The notes: generated by a model not told the origin, from the sequence alone. Positions 23,274 to 35,938 are shown, counted from the stretch's first letter. The stretch is 64,000 nt of DNA from Gentiana macrophylla (GCA_026214975.1 JAOBSW010000555.1:248001-312000); one strand, 5' to 3'. A program made the numbers and translations.

Positions 23274-24028
23274 GAAAGCAATCTGCTCCTTTAGCTTTTG
23301 AGTCTCTTTGATGGCTGAGTCAGCTGCTTTACTCTGCTAGGGTGCTATCAGTGCACTGGCCTTGTGTGGCTCTGCTGGTACACTATCTTCAGTATTTAAC
23401 TCAAATTCAAGAGCCTTAAGTTGTGACATTAGTGTTAGTGTATCAGTCCTTGAAAGATCCAATGTGCCTTTGAGCACTGACGTGATGAACTTCCATCTTT
23501 CAGGAAGACCCCTCAAGATTTTCAGACACATTCTTTTCGTGGATATGTGTGTCCAAGTTGTTGTAGTTCACTAACGATGCTTGAGAATCTGTTGTCTATT
23601 TGATCAATAGATTCACCTGACCTCATTTTGAAGTTTTCAAATTCCTGTTTCGCAATAGATAATTTGTATTCTTTGATTGCCTCAGATCCTTCATTGACAA
23701 GTGCCAATTTGTCCCACATTGCCTTAGCTGTTTTGCAGTCATTAATCTTCATGAACATATTGCTGTCCAGATTTTTCATGGTCATGTCTTTGGCAACAAA
23801 ATCCAGATTTGCTCTTCTTCTGTCATGTTTAGTCCAATCTTTCATTATTTGAAGCCCTTGATTTGGACCTGTGGCCTCTATTGTCATGATTTTGATAGGA
23901 CAATCATTGATAACATCCAGCATCTCCTCAAGAGTTGCTGCGAGATGAGACAACATCCTTATTTTGTATTCATCAAAAATATTAACATTGAATACATGAA
24001 TTTTAGTCATGAAATTTGAAGACTCCAT
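23274..24028 (-). pseudogene. Element D: copia Gag (truncated)
   Basis: The ATG at 24028 opens MESSNFMTKIHVFNV, followed by EYKIRMLSHL, DFVAKDMTMKNLD, TAKAMWDKL and EYKLSIAKQEFENFKM, and after a frameshift near 23530 ILRGLPERWKFITSV and LTLMSQLKALEFEL. These are the standard motifs of the copia Gag (UBN2-like) domain, and the text closely resembles H gag at 57186-58229. A stop follows SALIAP at 23337. The zinc knuckle and pol are missing here because element C is inserted at 23273. Confidence 0.9.
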
Positions 24029-24202
24029 AATGAGATATATGTATTACAGATTTGAAAAACTACTGTGAAAATATGTGATCTCCTTGTTACTAGAAAGCAG
24101 TGTTCTTCGTATCAGAACCAATTTAGATCTGTGATCTCTTTGTTACTAGAAATCAGATCTAAATTGGTTACGATACGAAGAACACGCTGCTCTGATACCA
24201 TT
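24029..24202 (-). other. Element D leader between PBS and gag
   Basis: Untranslated leader. A perfect inverted repeat is visible: GAACCAATTTAGATCTG at about 24115 is complemented near 24145, with TTGTTACTAGAAA repeated at 24083 and 24140. Confidence 0.6.
24189..24200 (-). other. Element D primer-binding site (tRNA-iMet)
   Basis: The minus strand reads TGGTATCAGAGC, an exact initiator-Met tRNA site, two bases from the LTR start at 24203. Confidence 0.93.
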
Positions 24203-24540
24203 TGTTGGTCCAAAAGAAGGGTGAAAAATAGTAGGATGGAGGGGGAGGGGGGGGTGTGAATGACTATATTGGGAGTTAAAAAACTTTTCCTTGATGAAAA
24301 TCCTTTGTGCAGTGGAATTACAACCCTTATAAATGTATTTTCAAATTAATTAAGCAAGAACAGACATATATAATAAAAAACTAAATGTAAATGCTGAAAG
24401 TAAAATGTTGTAAGTAAATAACACAAGGTTTATAGTGGTTCAGGATGGTGTAATCCCTTAATGCACTGTTCTCCTATAATGATTGGAGAAATTCACTCTT
24501 GTCTTTCACCAATACAATAGTTATGATTGTCCTTGGCTAC

Positions 24541-25899
24541 TGATGAGTCCATATTTTGTGGTGTTTTATATGCTTAATTAAATTTATTCTCTCGGGAGAT
24601 ACGCTTTTTCGGGTATGTTTTAATTGAATTTTAGGTTTTGGAATCTCGAGAGAGATGTTGGAAGATTTTGGGATTTATTGAACAAATTTTGGATGTTTTG
24701 TGGGAGATAGGGGGAAAAGCGGCTTTTAAAGAATTCAAAGTTTCATTTTTCGCCAATGTCGGGATCCCGGCTAATGAAGAGAAGACAGAGCCTATTAAAA
24801 CAACCGTGGATTCTCGCTCTTCAATCACATCAGGTTTTTAAAATTAAAATGGCCTTTTTTATAATAATATTTATTATTATTATTATTATTATTTTTATTA
24901 TTTTTATATAAGAAATTTTAAGTAATTAGAATGAATTAGAACTTGGGCTTGGGCCCAAAAAAACCCTTTCTTTTCATAAGTCCTTCACGTGAGCAGAAGA
25001 GGAAGGAAGATAGATTAATATTAGGAGAATAAAAGATAGGATTTTTTTTTTTTGCCCGGGAAATAAGTTGAGAACAGCCATCGACTTCTTTTCTTTGAGT
25101 CAGGGTATGAATTGTTCCTCATATGCTTTATTTATGATATTGTTTTTCTTTTTCTAGTTAATTGATTATTTTGCCCCTTGATTTCGTATGATTGTGAGAT
25201 TGAATTGTTCATACTACTCGATTGAATAGCTAGTATTTACTTATTTTCAGATTTCTGTGTTGATGGTTAGATTGTTCGTTTGGTTATTTGTGCACGATAC
25301 TTAGACGACTTTTCTAGTCTAGCACCAAAAATGGAATCTAGGCGATTGTCAGAAATGTTCGATTTTAAATGGTAAACAACATATATGTCTGCCGGTTTGT
25401 AGCCCGTAGGATTCCCTATTGTGAAAATAAAGTGATCTAGGTTAAAGTTAGCCGATGTGCGTTAATTGGGTTTTTCTAAACATTAATGCGATTGTTCTCA
25501 TCAAACCTCTGGAGATCGTTGAGAGGTGTGCTACACAGTTAGAAAATAAGTAGTGGCGATTGTCTTGCTTGTCGAATATAGGAAAAAATGGTTGCTGGGC
25601 GATTGTCGACAACTATAACCAATCTATTAATAATTTAACGAGACATCTTTGCATCAATGATTAATCGTAGTAATTGAGGGGGAAATAATTAATTACCAGG
25701 AAATTTTTGTGATATATCTTACTTTCCTTTCTTTGTTTTTTCCTATGTTTTAGGAATTAGTCAACAACCAAATATATTGTTATTGTACAAATTTTAGAAG
25801 AAATAAATCCATCGTTCCATGTGGGTTCGACCCCTGCTTCCGCTGTACTAGCTATAAAGGTAGTAGGTGATTTATCTTTGGTGGCTTGACGACACACCA
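24541..25899 (+). mobile_element. Solo LTR E (1359 bp, gypsy-like)
   Basis: Starts TGATGAGTCC and ends GACACACCA, with a perfect TSD GCTAC (24536-24540 and 25900-25904). No interior, so it is the product of LTR-LTR recombination. Near its right end it has GTGGGTTCGACCCCTGCTTC, similar to the motif at the inner end of the Athila-type LTRs here, which suggests a gypsy family on the plus strand. A short TTA-repeat lies at 24865-24905. Confidence 0.88.
24865..24905. repeat. TTA/ATT microsatellite
   Basis: A run of ATT units with two interruptions, inside solo LTR E. Confidence 0.85.
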
Positions 25900-26968
25900 G
25901 CTACACAATCTTCATAATCTACATACTATCACTCCCTAGCTACAAAAGCTTCAGTGACTCAGTCTTCAAACACTGCTTCTTGGGAACAAATCCTTCAGCA
26001 GCTATCACACTGTGGTGCAATTCCTTCTCATTATCTTTGATTCAATTGCTAAACATAATGATGTGAATTGTATTCACTAAACTTGATCAATAATTAGTTA
26101 TGTATTTGTCTTTTGAACTCTGTTTTCTGAGATTGATTTTCTGGATATTGCTTTGAAGTTCAGAAAGAAGGCTTGTGATTTTGATAGAGTTTTTGAACTT
26201 TGAAATATTATCTGTAATTCTGTGTATTCTCTTGTTGTTTTTCATCACTGTCAATGCCTTCAATTTATAGCCATTTGAATTTTCGTCCGTTGGCTATTTA
26301 ATGCTCAGAATAATCCTTCATTTTGTCTTGATTTGATCTTCGTTGATTTTAGTGATCCGGATTTCCATCAAACGTTCATCATAAAATCTGACCTTGATTG
26401 ATTCTGCATTAATTGCTTAATCTTCCATAGTTTCCACATTTTTGATTAAGTGTAGACAACATACTTGACTCTGTTACCTTTCAATTTCTGAGCTGGTTCA
26501 ATATTTCCTTCACTTGACTACTTCTTAGTTACTTCACCGGTCAAGTGGATCGCTTTACTCGGTTGCTTGTACTTTTACTCTCTTTGTTGTTCATCACCGA
26601 TAACCATTCATTTCACTGATCCTTAATTTGTGTGAGATCAATGTACACCATATTATAGAGAAATAAGTTTCATCACTTGTATTTTTATCTTAGACTTAAT
26701 CTATGTCAACACAGAATTCCCAGGTTGTAAGTTAGTCCATTGATCTTCACTTTACTGTGCTGGTGCCTTGGCTGTCCTTACTCTACTGGTCTGCTGTCTT
26801 TACTGAGCCGGTCTACCAGTCTAGTACAGTGCTTGTCTGACTAAACTTATACAAATGTCAGACTTAAAAGTAAAGCCTTTACAATCACTTCTATAATATT
26901 TCAACTTATTTCAGGCTTGCTATAACAGCTAGTATGGCCATCATCAAAACAATAAAATGTTCCTAACA

Positions 26969-28250
26969 ATAACATTCTCAAAGGTTTCTTGGAGATCGGA
27001 GTTGTGGGCTTGGCAGGATGATTTAACGACCATGTCGTCAATGTAAGTCTCTATGTTTTTGCCGATCTGCGAGCTGAACACACGATTAATCATTCTCTGA
27101 TATGTGGAGCCGGCATTCTTCATCCCGAATGGGTTCATCTCGTAATAATAAAGTCCCCCAGATGCTCTGAAGGCTGTCGTCTCCTTATCACAAACGGCCA
27201 TTTTGACTTAATGGTAGCCGGATATGTGTCGGGGAAGCTTAGCATTTCGAGCCCAGAAATTAAGTCCACTATACAGAAAATCCTTGGAAGAGGGTAAGGA
27301 TCTTTGGGACATGCCTTGTTGATGTCAGTAAAGTCGACACACGTCCGCCATTTTCCATGATGTTTTTTTACCTTGACCACATTAGCCAGCCATGTCGGAT
27401 AGGTGAGTTCTTTAATTATACTGGCTTGCAGAAGCTTGTCAATTTCAACTTTTATAGCGGCATGCTTTTCGTGAGAAAACTATCTAGCATTTTTATTTAT
27501 CGGCTTGATAGCCGGATTGACATTGAGATGATATAGTGCGACCTCCAGCTCGACCTCCCTCATGTCTATCACAACCAATGCAAAAGCGTCTAGGTTGGAC
27601 TTAAGTTGGGAGATGAGAATTTCCTTCTCTAGGTCGGATATATGAGCCTCAATTTTAACTTTCTGATCAGGGCCGGCCTCATTTATCACGGCTTTTACCA
27701 GCTTGCCTTAAGCAGTGAAATCTGGCTCGACCCTTACTTGCAAAAGTTTTGCATTCAATCTCTGTGGGAACGATCTCTCGAACCATGTTTATATGACTAG
27801 CCCTGCCAAGACCTCTGTCTGTTCGATGCCTTTTTTTGTCACGATTAGCGGCTCAGATCAATATTCCAGATATACTATAGCATTTTTGAGGCCTACTGAT
27901 CACCATCGGACCTTGTTACCGACATGAAATTTGGCTCTCTGATGTGGGATAGAGAGGACCATCTGAAACTACCTCAAGGCTGGATACCCAGAATCATATT
28001 GTAATTGGAGTGCTGGTCGACTACGAGAAAGTTTACCTTGACAATTCTTTAAGGCTCGTAGTCACCCACTTGGACCTCGAGATTGATGATTCCTTTTCCC
28101 TGTACTTTGTCATTGGTGAATCCCTCAATAGTGCCATGATGCAGTCTCAAATGTGAATCACGGAACCCAATTGCTTGAAGCAGTCATAATATAAGATGTC
28201 TCTGCATGATCAATGTCGATCGGAACGTGATGTACTAGGGTGTTGTTAAC
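26969..28250 (-). pseudogene. Element F: Tat-like gypsy protease and RT (pseudogene)
   Basis: On the minus strand, RT motifs WRTCVDFTDINKACPKD, DPYPLP, then MNPFGMKNAGSTYQRMI and the active site ETYIDDMVVKS at about 27030. This style (NKACPKD, YxDDMVVKS) is typical of the Tat group. A frameshift at about 27215 and a stop at about 27207 separate the first two RT blocks. Upstream, 27480-27689 holds DLEKEILISQLKSNLDAFA, the linker before RT. Around 27990-28030 the reading includes YNMILG, usual after the protease core. RT is cut at 26968 by element D; the rest is outside the window. Confidence 0.85.
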
Positions 28251-29382
28251 TGAAGAAGACACGACAATTGGCACATCGAGGGTGTCTCAATGATTGACCA
28301 GCTCACTACGGGTGAACGAGATTGGTTGTTCGGACCCGCGCATGACGGTTGACTTCTCAATGACCATACTGAGAAAGAATGTTTTGCTCTTAAGCTGATT
28401 GTTGCTAAGCGGCTGCTCTGTGATGACATGCATTTCCCTTCTATTCTGGAGAGATGGAGATTCGCCTCAATTAGAATTATCCCTATCTCACTTAAACTTG
28501 TCCAAGGCCCCGTGGGCAATCAACTTCTCAATCTTTTTCAGCAAAATGTGGCATGAATCTGTGGTGTGACTATGGTCCGGATGATAGTCTGAATACTTGG
28601 TCATGCCACGTTCACCCCCTAAATCAGGTTTCATTGGGTGAGGAATAAGAAGATTTTTCATAATCTGCTCTATCGGCACGTTGAGGGATGTATAATGCTC
28701 TTCATTAAAATTCTAGGGCTTTTTTAAATCACGGTTCCGAATAGCACATTCTTTAAGTGGGTGGGCTCAGCCTTAACTTTGCCCTTGTTTGAGGATGATG
28801 GAGTTGGCTCAGATGCACTCCATTTACTGGTGAGAGAGAGCATCTCTTGTAGATTTTTTGGCCAGCGAATAGAGAACTCAGCTTTGAGCGCTCCCTTTGT
28901 CAAGCCACTCTTAAAACTAGTCATGATGACATCATCGCTCAGACCTCTTGTTAGCTCAAAGACTTTATTGAACCGATCATAGTAGCTTTGAGTTGATTCA
29001 TTATCACCTTGTCAGATCACATAGCGGTCAACCTGTGTGTTCTTCGGCTCACCAGCCGACTTGAATTTGGCAATAAACATGGTTCAAAGATTGTCCAAGA
29101 TAGACATGCCGGTATATTACAGATCCATGATGCTACCTTGTCTAGCATGGCTTTTACAAAGGCGATGCATCATGTACACTGATTCCTTGTGGCTAGGTAT
29201 ACGTTATTTCAAAATGATTAAAGCTATTCATAAGGGTAGGTCATCCCTATGTAACTCTGGAATGTGGGGTAGTGTACCCCCATATTCAGAATCCGATCAT
29301 CGAGGAAACTTTTGCCCAAGATTAATTGCTCTCCTTTTCTTTCTTAGATTTTTGAAAGTCCTCAGCCAGCCTTGGAGCCTGG
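28235..29382 (-). pseudogene. Element F: gag C-terminal two-thirds (pseudogene)
   Basis: Minus-strand Gag text: RFNKV, then DDVIMTSFKSGLTKGALKAEF (28724-28990), a basic low-complexity stretch, and a region at 28488-28679 with YSDYHPDHSHTTDSCHILLKKIE, corresponding to the H..H..DC spacer of Tat-type Gag. Near 29250-29330 the text ILNMGVHYPTFQSYIG leads in. Stops and shifts interrupt it at about 28690 and 29000-29250. It is split at 29382 by element G1 and continues at 60827. Confidence 0.8.
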
Positions 29383-30835
29383 TGACTGCGTGCAAAGCAC
29401 TTACTAGCAATAAGACTAGGTCTATCGTAGTAGAGTACTGGCGAGTCAAGGTTGATCCCACAGAGACTCGTATGAACGTAGACTATCGAAATTGAGCTTG
29501 TCACAAATAAGGTCTACGAACAACTATATTCAAGACAGTAGTGAAATTGGTGCCACAAACTAACAAGGTTATGCTAGTTCACACTGACAAACAAGAGTGT
29601 GTAATATATTAGTCTAATTATGAGTGATTAGTTATTCCCCCAACACATGCAGTGGTCCTCCCCATTGGTGAATTTTAATTCATTATCAGCTACGGTTACA
29701 ACTCCTAACCATATCTACTCCGACCATGGTAGTAGACAATCTATAGGCAAACTACCCTCCTTAATTGGTCCGTAATAGCCCATAAAGAACTATAATTGCC
29801 GGTATTGAGCGTTAACCCGTACTGCTAACCCGCCTAGGCAGCTATTGACACCGATTAGCACGTTCCTAGGGTCCATCAAGACAATGTCCAAACTAACACT
29901 TCACTATCAGTACTTCACGCTAATTTACGATGACATGCAAATAGTTGATCAGGCTACTAACATGTAAATTAAATCTGTCGATCAACGTAGCTGGCGCCGA
30001 TTATCATGAACTAGTAATTTACTAGGTATTCAGATCTAGCGATATAGACCGTTGCAGATCTCAAGAACGCAACCACTATTTCATGATTCCTTCACCAACG
30101 AATTAGATCTATACATACATAGGGTAAAATAAACTAACTACAATATAATTAAACTAAATAAACAATTAGCACATACTAGTCGAATATAACAACGACACAT
30201 TGACATCTTGGAAAAGACAGAAAATCCTACCCTCGAAGTCGAGTGTAGATCTCTCTTGGATCTCTTCCTAGGAGGCGACTCCGTCGTTTCTCTGACCAGA
30301 ACTCATAAAATAAAATAAAGAACTTTTATTGCATAATAATTGTAAGTTTTGAGGTACAGTGAACTCAAAAGTGGACACACTGAATTTTGAGGCGAAGCCT
30401 CTTATTTATAGTTACATAAACTGACTTAGAAACACCTAGATCTACCCCTCGTCCAAGAAAATGCGTTTTGGAAGATTCTGGACTCTCGGTAACCCAGCAG
30501 CATACCCCGGTTTACTGGGGGTATTTTTGTCATTTTCTCTCAACCGACTTAGCTTGGAAGGTTCTAGAATAACCTAGGCCCAATCCTTTCATTCAGTCCA
30601 CTCCAGATTCATCCACCATGTCAGCCCAATATTTCATATCCTAAAAATAATCAAATAACGCACGAAATAATATCGAAATAGGGAAAATAAAATTTAAGTG
30701 CAGATTACTCGACTCATGAACCCGACATATGATATTCAACTCAAATGGTTCATATTTATAGGTCGAAACAACTATTTTTAGCTCATAATGGATAGAATGT
30801 TGGTGCCGTAGGATAGACTATTTTAAGCGTCATCA
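29383..30835 (-). repeat. G1 3' LTR
   Basis: Starts TGACTGCGTGCAAAGC and ends AAGCGTCATCA. Similar throughout to 39997-40210/59577-60821 and to the two G2 LTRs. The short ORFs inside are spurious. It contains TCGATCCCACAGAGAC-like bases near the left end, whose reverse complement is the conserved CTCTGTGGGATCGACC-type motif. Confidence 0.92.
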
Positions 30836-30870
30836 ACTAACCCCCACTAGCCCTTTGCTCATCCTCGAGC
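30836..30870 (-). other. G1 terminal polypurine tract and hairpin
   Basis: The minus strand reads AGTGGGGGTTAGT at 30836-30848, directly before the 3' LTR. Upstream of it lies TGCTCGAGGATGAGCA, an inverted repeat TGCTC/GAGCA. The same pair stands at the matching place in G2, and a stronger version in element A. Confidence 0.82.
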
Positions 30871-32182
30871 AGAGTATCGAGGCGGAATGTACCTCCAAGA
30901 AATCTCCATCAACTACAACGTATTCAATAAAGATTTCCGGCAGAACATACGTCAAGCTACTTTCTATAAGGTCCCCATTAATCACTACATACCATGCATC
31001 AATGTGTCGTGTGATGAATCAGTCTTGATAGTGCGTTCGTGAGGAGAATCAAGTTGTATTAACCCTACAATCTTAACATACCTGTGCATACACTCGCTCA
31101 TCTTGCCTTCAGACTTGGTTACACAACATGGTAACTTAATCGGGCCGGGCGGACTTGGGTACCGAGTCAAACTCTTAGGTCCTCGTTTGTTTCTTTTTTT
31201 TATGCGAGGGTCGTGCCTTTTTTGCTACGAGTTCGCTTCCCTCACTGCCTTCATTGTATATTTTTTCTTGTTTGTTTTTCTTTTTTCATATATATTTTTT
31301 CTGGCAGATTTCTCACTCTTTTATCTCTCTCTCTCTCACAAGCCCGTTTTATCCCGGCTTACCTCTTGTGGCATTCAAGTTGCTTCCCTTGTCCTTCAAC
31401 AATTTGTTAAAGTATATAGACAGTAATATAATGATTCCTGGTTAAAACAACTTATCATCTAATCTTAAACACTTATCACTCAGATTTGTGCTGAAATATT
31501 CAGTGCAATGATAAAATAACAATTAATAAGTTACCACTTCATGCAACATAATATATGCTCATTCTTCCATACTAAATTGAATACGCTATAGCTAACTTCA
31601 GATTGTTCTTGGGCTCTTTTTCTACCAATTCCTTACTCAGAAACGTGCAATAGGCAATCTAAAAACAGTGTCAAATTTTTTTTTTCCCTTTTTCGATTAC
31701 CTACCTAAGACCGCCTACCCCCCACTTATTATAGTCTTTGTCCCCAATGACAAAGAATAATGAAAAGGAAAGGTATTTAGCTCCGGAATTGGTCGACTGA
31801 GTCAAAATGAATCATGGAGCACACTCATTGGCTCCTAGGTCATCCTCATCCTAGTTTTTACCTGCTTTCCAAAATACTTCCAAAAACCGGTAATTGTGCA
31901 TACCGGAGGAATGCTCAAAAATAGTTTAAGCCACTTTATTCTTTTATTGGCCTAAGCAAGACGCGAAAACTTTTACGAGGGTATCACATGAGAATCGTGA
32001 AAGAAAAAAACCACATATATCTCTAGTCAGATCACCAAAGATATATGTGATGAAAAAAACCTTGCGGTTGTCATGCTCCTTTGTTGACTCAAAATAACTA
32101 AAATAAACAAAAGCAATAAATAAAGGTTTGGAAATATTTCTGAGTTTATAGTCGCCAGCTAGACTGTACTAATAGGGCTCCT
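30871..32182 (-). other. G1 non-coding 3' region with second PPT-like tract
   Basis: No gene is recognisable between integrase and the terminal PPT. 31185-31345 is pyrimidine-rich on the plus strand, including a CT run near 31326. At 31715-31728 the minus strand reads AAGTGGGGGGTAGG, a second PPT-like tract about 0.88 kb from the 3' LTR. G2 has the same arrangement. Athila elements of some plants carry an env-like gene here; it is absent or lost. Confidence 0.6.
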
Positions 32183-33330
32183 TTATTCGTACTGTGGATC
32201 CGTCAACGTAAAGACTTCCAACTCAGGGTTATACTTGCGCTCTAGGTAATGCTTTAACCTGTGGATGTTTACTATGAATGTCTTCCCAGAGTATTCATTC
32301 TTAACTTCATACGCACCTGAATTGAAAATTTTGGTGACTATGTGTGGTCCATACCATCTATACTTAAGTTTCCCAGGAAAAAGACGAAGACACGAATTAT
32401 ATACCAGCACCTTATCTCCATCTTGAAATGTGCGGTTAAGAATCTTTTTATCGTGCAGATGCTTCGTTCTTTCCTTGTAAATCTTTGCATTCTGAAACGC
32501 TTGAAGTCTAAAATCCTCCAATCTATTGAATTCCAACAATCTCTTCTCACCGGCTGAACTTTCATCCATGTTGAGAAACCTCGTAGCCCACAGCACTCGG
32601 TGCTCGAGTTCTACCAGTAAATGACATGCTTTTCCAAAAACTGTCATATATGGTGACATCCCAATTGTCGTCCTATAAGCGGTTCTGTACGCCCAAAGAG
32701 CATCATCTAATTTCACTGACCAATCCTTTCTCACGGGATTCACAGTCTTCTCTAAGATCCTCTTTATTTATCTATTCGGGACCTCCACTTGTCCACTTGT
32801 ATGGGGGTGATATGCTGCTGCAATCTTATGTATAATTCCATATCTCAACATTAATTTCTCAAACAACCCATTATAGAAATGATTCCCTCTGTCACTAATT
32901 ATGGCTCTGGGCACTCCAAACCTCATCAAAATGTTTTTCTTTGGAAATCTCAGGACAACCATGGCCTCATTAGTAGGTGAGGCCACTGTCTCCACCTATT
33001 TGAAGACATAATCAACAACTACCAGGATGTAACGATTTGATTCTGACGATGTGAAAGGCCAACAAAATCAATTCCCCAAACATCAAATAACTCAACTTCT
33101 AAGATACTCTACACTGCCATCTCATTCCATTTGGAAATGTTACCAGTCATTCGACAGGAATGACATGCTCTTGTAAACTCGTAAGTAGATTTTTATGAAT
33201 TGTAGGCCAATAGAATCCATACTGCAGTACCTTTGCTGCTGTCTTGTCCGGCCAATAGTGACCTCCAACTTCTCTACATCTTATATAGGTAGGGATCATC
33301 CCAATAATAATGCTTCAGATCCGTAAAGAA
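32183..33330 (-). pseudogene. G1 integrase (pseudogene)
   Basis: The C-terminal 186 codons (32183-32743) are open: [20 protein letters not shown], then [24 protein letters not shown] and a C-terminal RLKHYLE. The core lies at 32768-32995: FGVPRAIISDRGNHF gives the second catalytic Asp and YHPHTSGQVEVPNR the catalytic Glu. A stop lies between the two ORFs near 32767. The N-terminal zinc-binding part toward 33330 is decayed, with only GHYWPDKTAAKVL-like text and CRMTGNISKWNE-like text legible. Confidence 0.88.
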
Positions 33331-33354
33331 CTTTTTCTTATCCGTATTTGTGAA

Positions 33355-34900
33355 TTACGGTGGTAGGTACCTTCCTGCTAGATAGTTCACAATGTTAGCA
33401 AACCAAGGGTATACCTTGCCCACTCTTGATGTATTTTGTCGGGTCTGAGATTCAATTCTAGCTACTACTGAGACAGAAAAAAGTTGTTCAGCGGGAAAGC
33501 TCTCCCTGATCTTAGTCGGTTGCTCTTCTTCTAGCAAAGTTAATCTTGACAGGTGATCAGCCACCTGGTTCTCAGTTGCCTTTTTATCATTTATCTAGAC
33601 ATCAAACTCTTGTAAGAGTAGAATCTATCTCAAAAATCTTAGCTTTGAGTCTTTCTTGGTTAGAAGGTATTTCAGAGCTGCATGGTCAGCGAAAACAGTG
33701 ACTTTCGATCCTATCAGATATGGTCGAAACTTGTCAAATGCAAATATAACAGCTAAGAGTTCCTTCTCTGTAGTCGCATAAATCCTCTGCAGGCCTTTGT
33801 TAAAGGTTGATTGGCATAATAGATAGGCATAAAGATTTTATCCTCCCTTTGTCCTAGGGCTGCTCCAACTACCGTGTCGATTGTATCACACATAAGCTTA
33901 AAAGGTTTGTTCCAATCTAGTGCTACCAGGATTGGGGTGGTTATAAGCATTTGCTTCAATGTGTTGAATGCTTGTTTGCACTCCTCTCAAAATACGAAAG
34001 GCACATCCTTTGCAAGTATTTCCGTCAAAGGCCTTGAAACTTTAGAGAAATCATTAATAAACCTCTTATAGAATCCTGCATGGCCAAGAAAGGCTCGCAA
34101 TGTCGTTAAGTTCATTGGAGGGGGTAACTTCTCTATTACCTCTATCTTTGCCTTATCAGCCTCCATTCCTTTCCTTGAAATCTTATGACCCAACACTATT
34201 CCTTCTCTTACCATGGAATTGCATTTCTCCCATTTAGTACAAGGTTGGTCTCCTCACAGCTCCTCAGGACTCTACTCAAGTTGTCCAAGCATTTATCAAA
34301 GCTATCTCCAAATATAGAAAAGTCATCCATGAAAATCTCCAGAAAGTTCTCCACCATGTCTGCAAATAATGACATGGTGCACCTTTGGAATGTTGCTAGT
34401 GCATTACAAAGTCCAAAAGACATGCGATTGTAAGAAAAAGTTCCACAGGGACATGTGAAAGTTGTTTTCTCTCGGTTCTCGGGGGCAATATGGATCTGAT
34501 AGTAAATAGAATATCCATCTAAGAAACATTAAAAAGCATGACCACTTAATCTTTCTAACATCTAGTCAATGAATGGTAGGGGACAATGATCTTTATGTGT
34601 TACGTCATTCAGTTTCCTGAAATCAATGGAAACTCGATATCCAGTAATAAGCCTCATAGGGATTAACTCGTCAAACTCATTAGGTTGGACAGTGAATCCT
34701 CATTTCTTGGGCACCACATGAATCGGGCTCATCCATTCACTGTATGCAATTGGGAAAATGATTCCCATTTCCAACATCTTTATGATCTCCTCCTTAACAA
34801 CATCCTTCAGTTGTGGTTTCAACCTCATTTGGGGTTGTGCTACCGCATTCTTCTTAGGGTCTACAGAGATTTAATGCATGCACACTGGCAGGTTTATTCC
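33355..34900 (-). pseudogene. G1 RT and RNase H (pseudogene)
   Basis: RT: 34208-34423 has MSFGLCNALATFQRC and the active site EIFMDDFSIFGDSF. 33987-34214 has GIVLGHKISRKGME, KLPPPMNLTTLRAFLGHAG. RNase H: 33753-33959 with TTPILVALDWNKPFKLMCD, then the MADHLSRL motif at 33564 that ends the pol chromatin of such elements. The normal FELMCDASD reads KLMCDTID here, so the first RNase H acidic motif is altered. Frames break at about 33750, 33985 and 34425-34900. Confidence 0.86.
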
Positions 34901-35938
34901 TCGAATATCAGCAATCGTCCACCTGAATGCTCCCTTATTCTTTCTCAGTACTCTTAAAAGTTTCTCCTCCTCTAAAGGTGATAATAACGATGATATTATG
35001 AGGGAAGAGTATCATCTTGTAAGTGTACACATTTCAGCTGAGATGGCAAAGGTTTCAACGTTATTCCTTGGTGGCTCTTCTAGCGATGATCTTAACTGCT
35101 TACTAGTCAATTATAAGTCAAGAACATGTGCCATGAAGGTCTGTGAATTGTTCCTCCTAAATACACAGAAGATATAGGATCTACTTCTCGTACTTGACCT
35201 TCACTACACCCAGGCCATGTTTCCTCATCACATCCTTCATCTTCTTTCAAGAGAAAAGTCTATGCTACTTTTGGTTTTAGTGCCACCTACTGATATAGTT
35301 TGAAAACAAGCTCGTCAAAATTTCATCTAGAATGTAACATGCTTCTCCCACATCTTGAGAATATCTCCTTTTTTTCATCACACTGAATACTACTTTGTCC
35401 GCATTCACTCTCAGAATCAATTCACCCTTATGAACATCTATCAATTTCTTGCTTGTGGCTAGGAAAGGTCTTCCTAGGATTAATGCAACATCGTGGTTAG
35501 CTTCCATATCTAGCACTAAAAAGTCTACGGGGAATATGAACTTATCAACTTTCACCAAAACATCCTCCGTCACTCCACAAGATTGCTTCATAGACCTATC
35601 GTTCAATTGAAGGGATACAGATGTTTCGTTCAACTCTTTCATGCCTAAATTATGAAAGATGGAGAGGGGCATTAAATTGACACTAGCTCCAAGATCACAC
35701 AATGCTTTGTTTTGGCATACTCCTCCAATTGTGCAAGGTATGAGGAAGCTTCCGGATCTTTACACTTAGGAGGCAGTTTGCATTGCAAAACTGCCAAGCA
35801 TTCCTCGTTAAGGCAAATAGTCTCAAGGTCTAACAATTTCCTTTTGGTAGAGACTACTTCTTTCAAGAATTTTGCATACCCTGGCATTCCGGCCAAAGCT
35901 TCTACCAAAGGTATATTCACTTGCAATTTCTTAAACAT
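34901..35938 (-). pseudogene. G1 protease and linker to RT (pseudogene)
   Basis: 35277-35702 carries the aspartic protease: CDLGASVNLMPLSIF, DRSMKQSCGVTEDVLVKVDKF, ALILGRPFLATS, then IDVHKGELILRVN. 35672-35938 carries the region before it: FKKLQVNIPLVEALAGMPGYAKF and CLNEECLAVLQCKLPPKCKDP. Athila-type proteases normally have DLGAS in place of DTGA. The linker 34901-35270 is broken by stops. Confidence 0.86.

Larger units (their letters stand above)
24203..26968 (-). repeat. Element D 5' LTR, split by solo LTR E
   Basis: Starts TGTTGGTCCA and ends TCCTAACA. The LTR proper is about 1.4 kb once E and its duplication are removed. It shows the same blocks as the H and J LTRs: GGTTTATAGTGGTTCAGG, GTGTAATCCCTTAAT and the ATAACAGCTAGTATGGCC region. 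Candidate TSD ATAAC at 26969-26973 cannot be checked because the other end is off the window. The right flank is F's RT. Confidence 0.88.

Noticed and set aside
25821..25834. tRNA B-box-like sequence GGTTCGACCCC, possible SINE or tRNA gene
   Set aside because: No A box or cloverleaf upstream, and it lies inside solo LTR E with clear ends and TSD. Better explained as the LTR motif shared with the gypsy families.
31103..31445. Plus-strand hydrophobic ORFs (up to 107 codons) suggesting a membrane protein
   Set aside because: They are the translation of a T-rich tract antisense to G1. G2 has the same tract with different frames.
30871..32182. env-like gene of Athila elements
   Set aside because: No frame of useful length and no signal peptide or membrane segment on the minus strand in G1 or G2.
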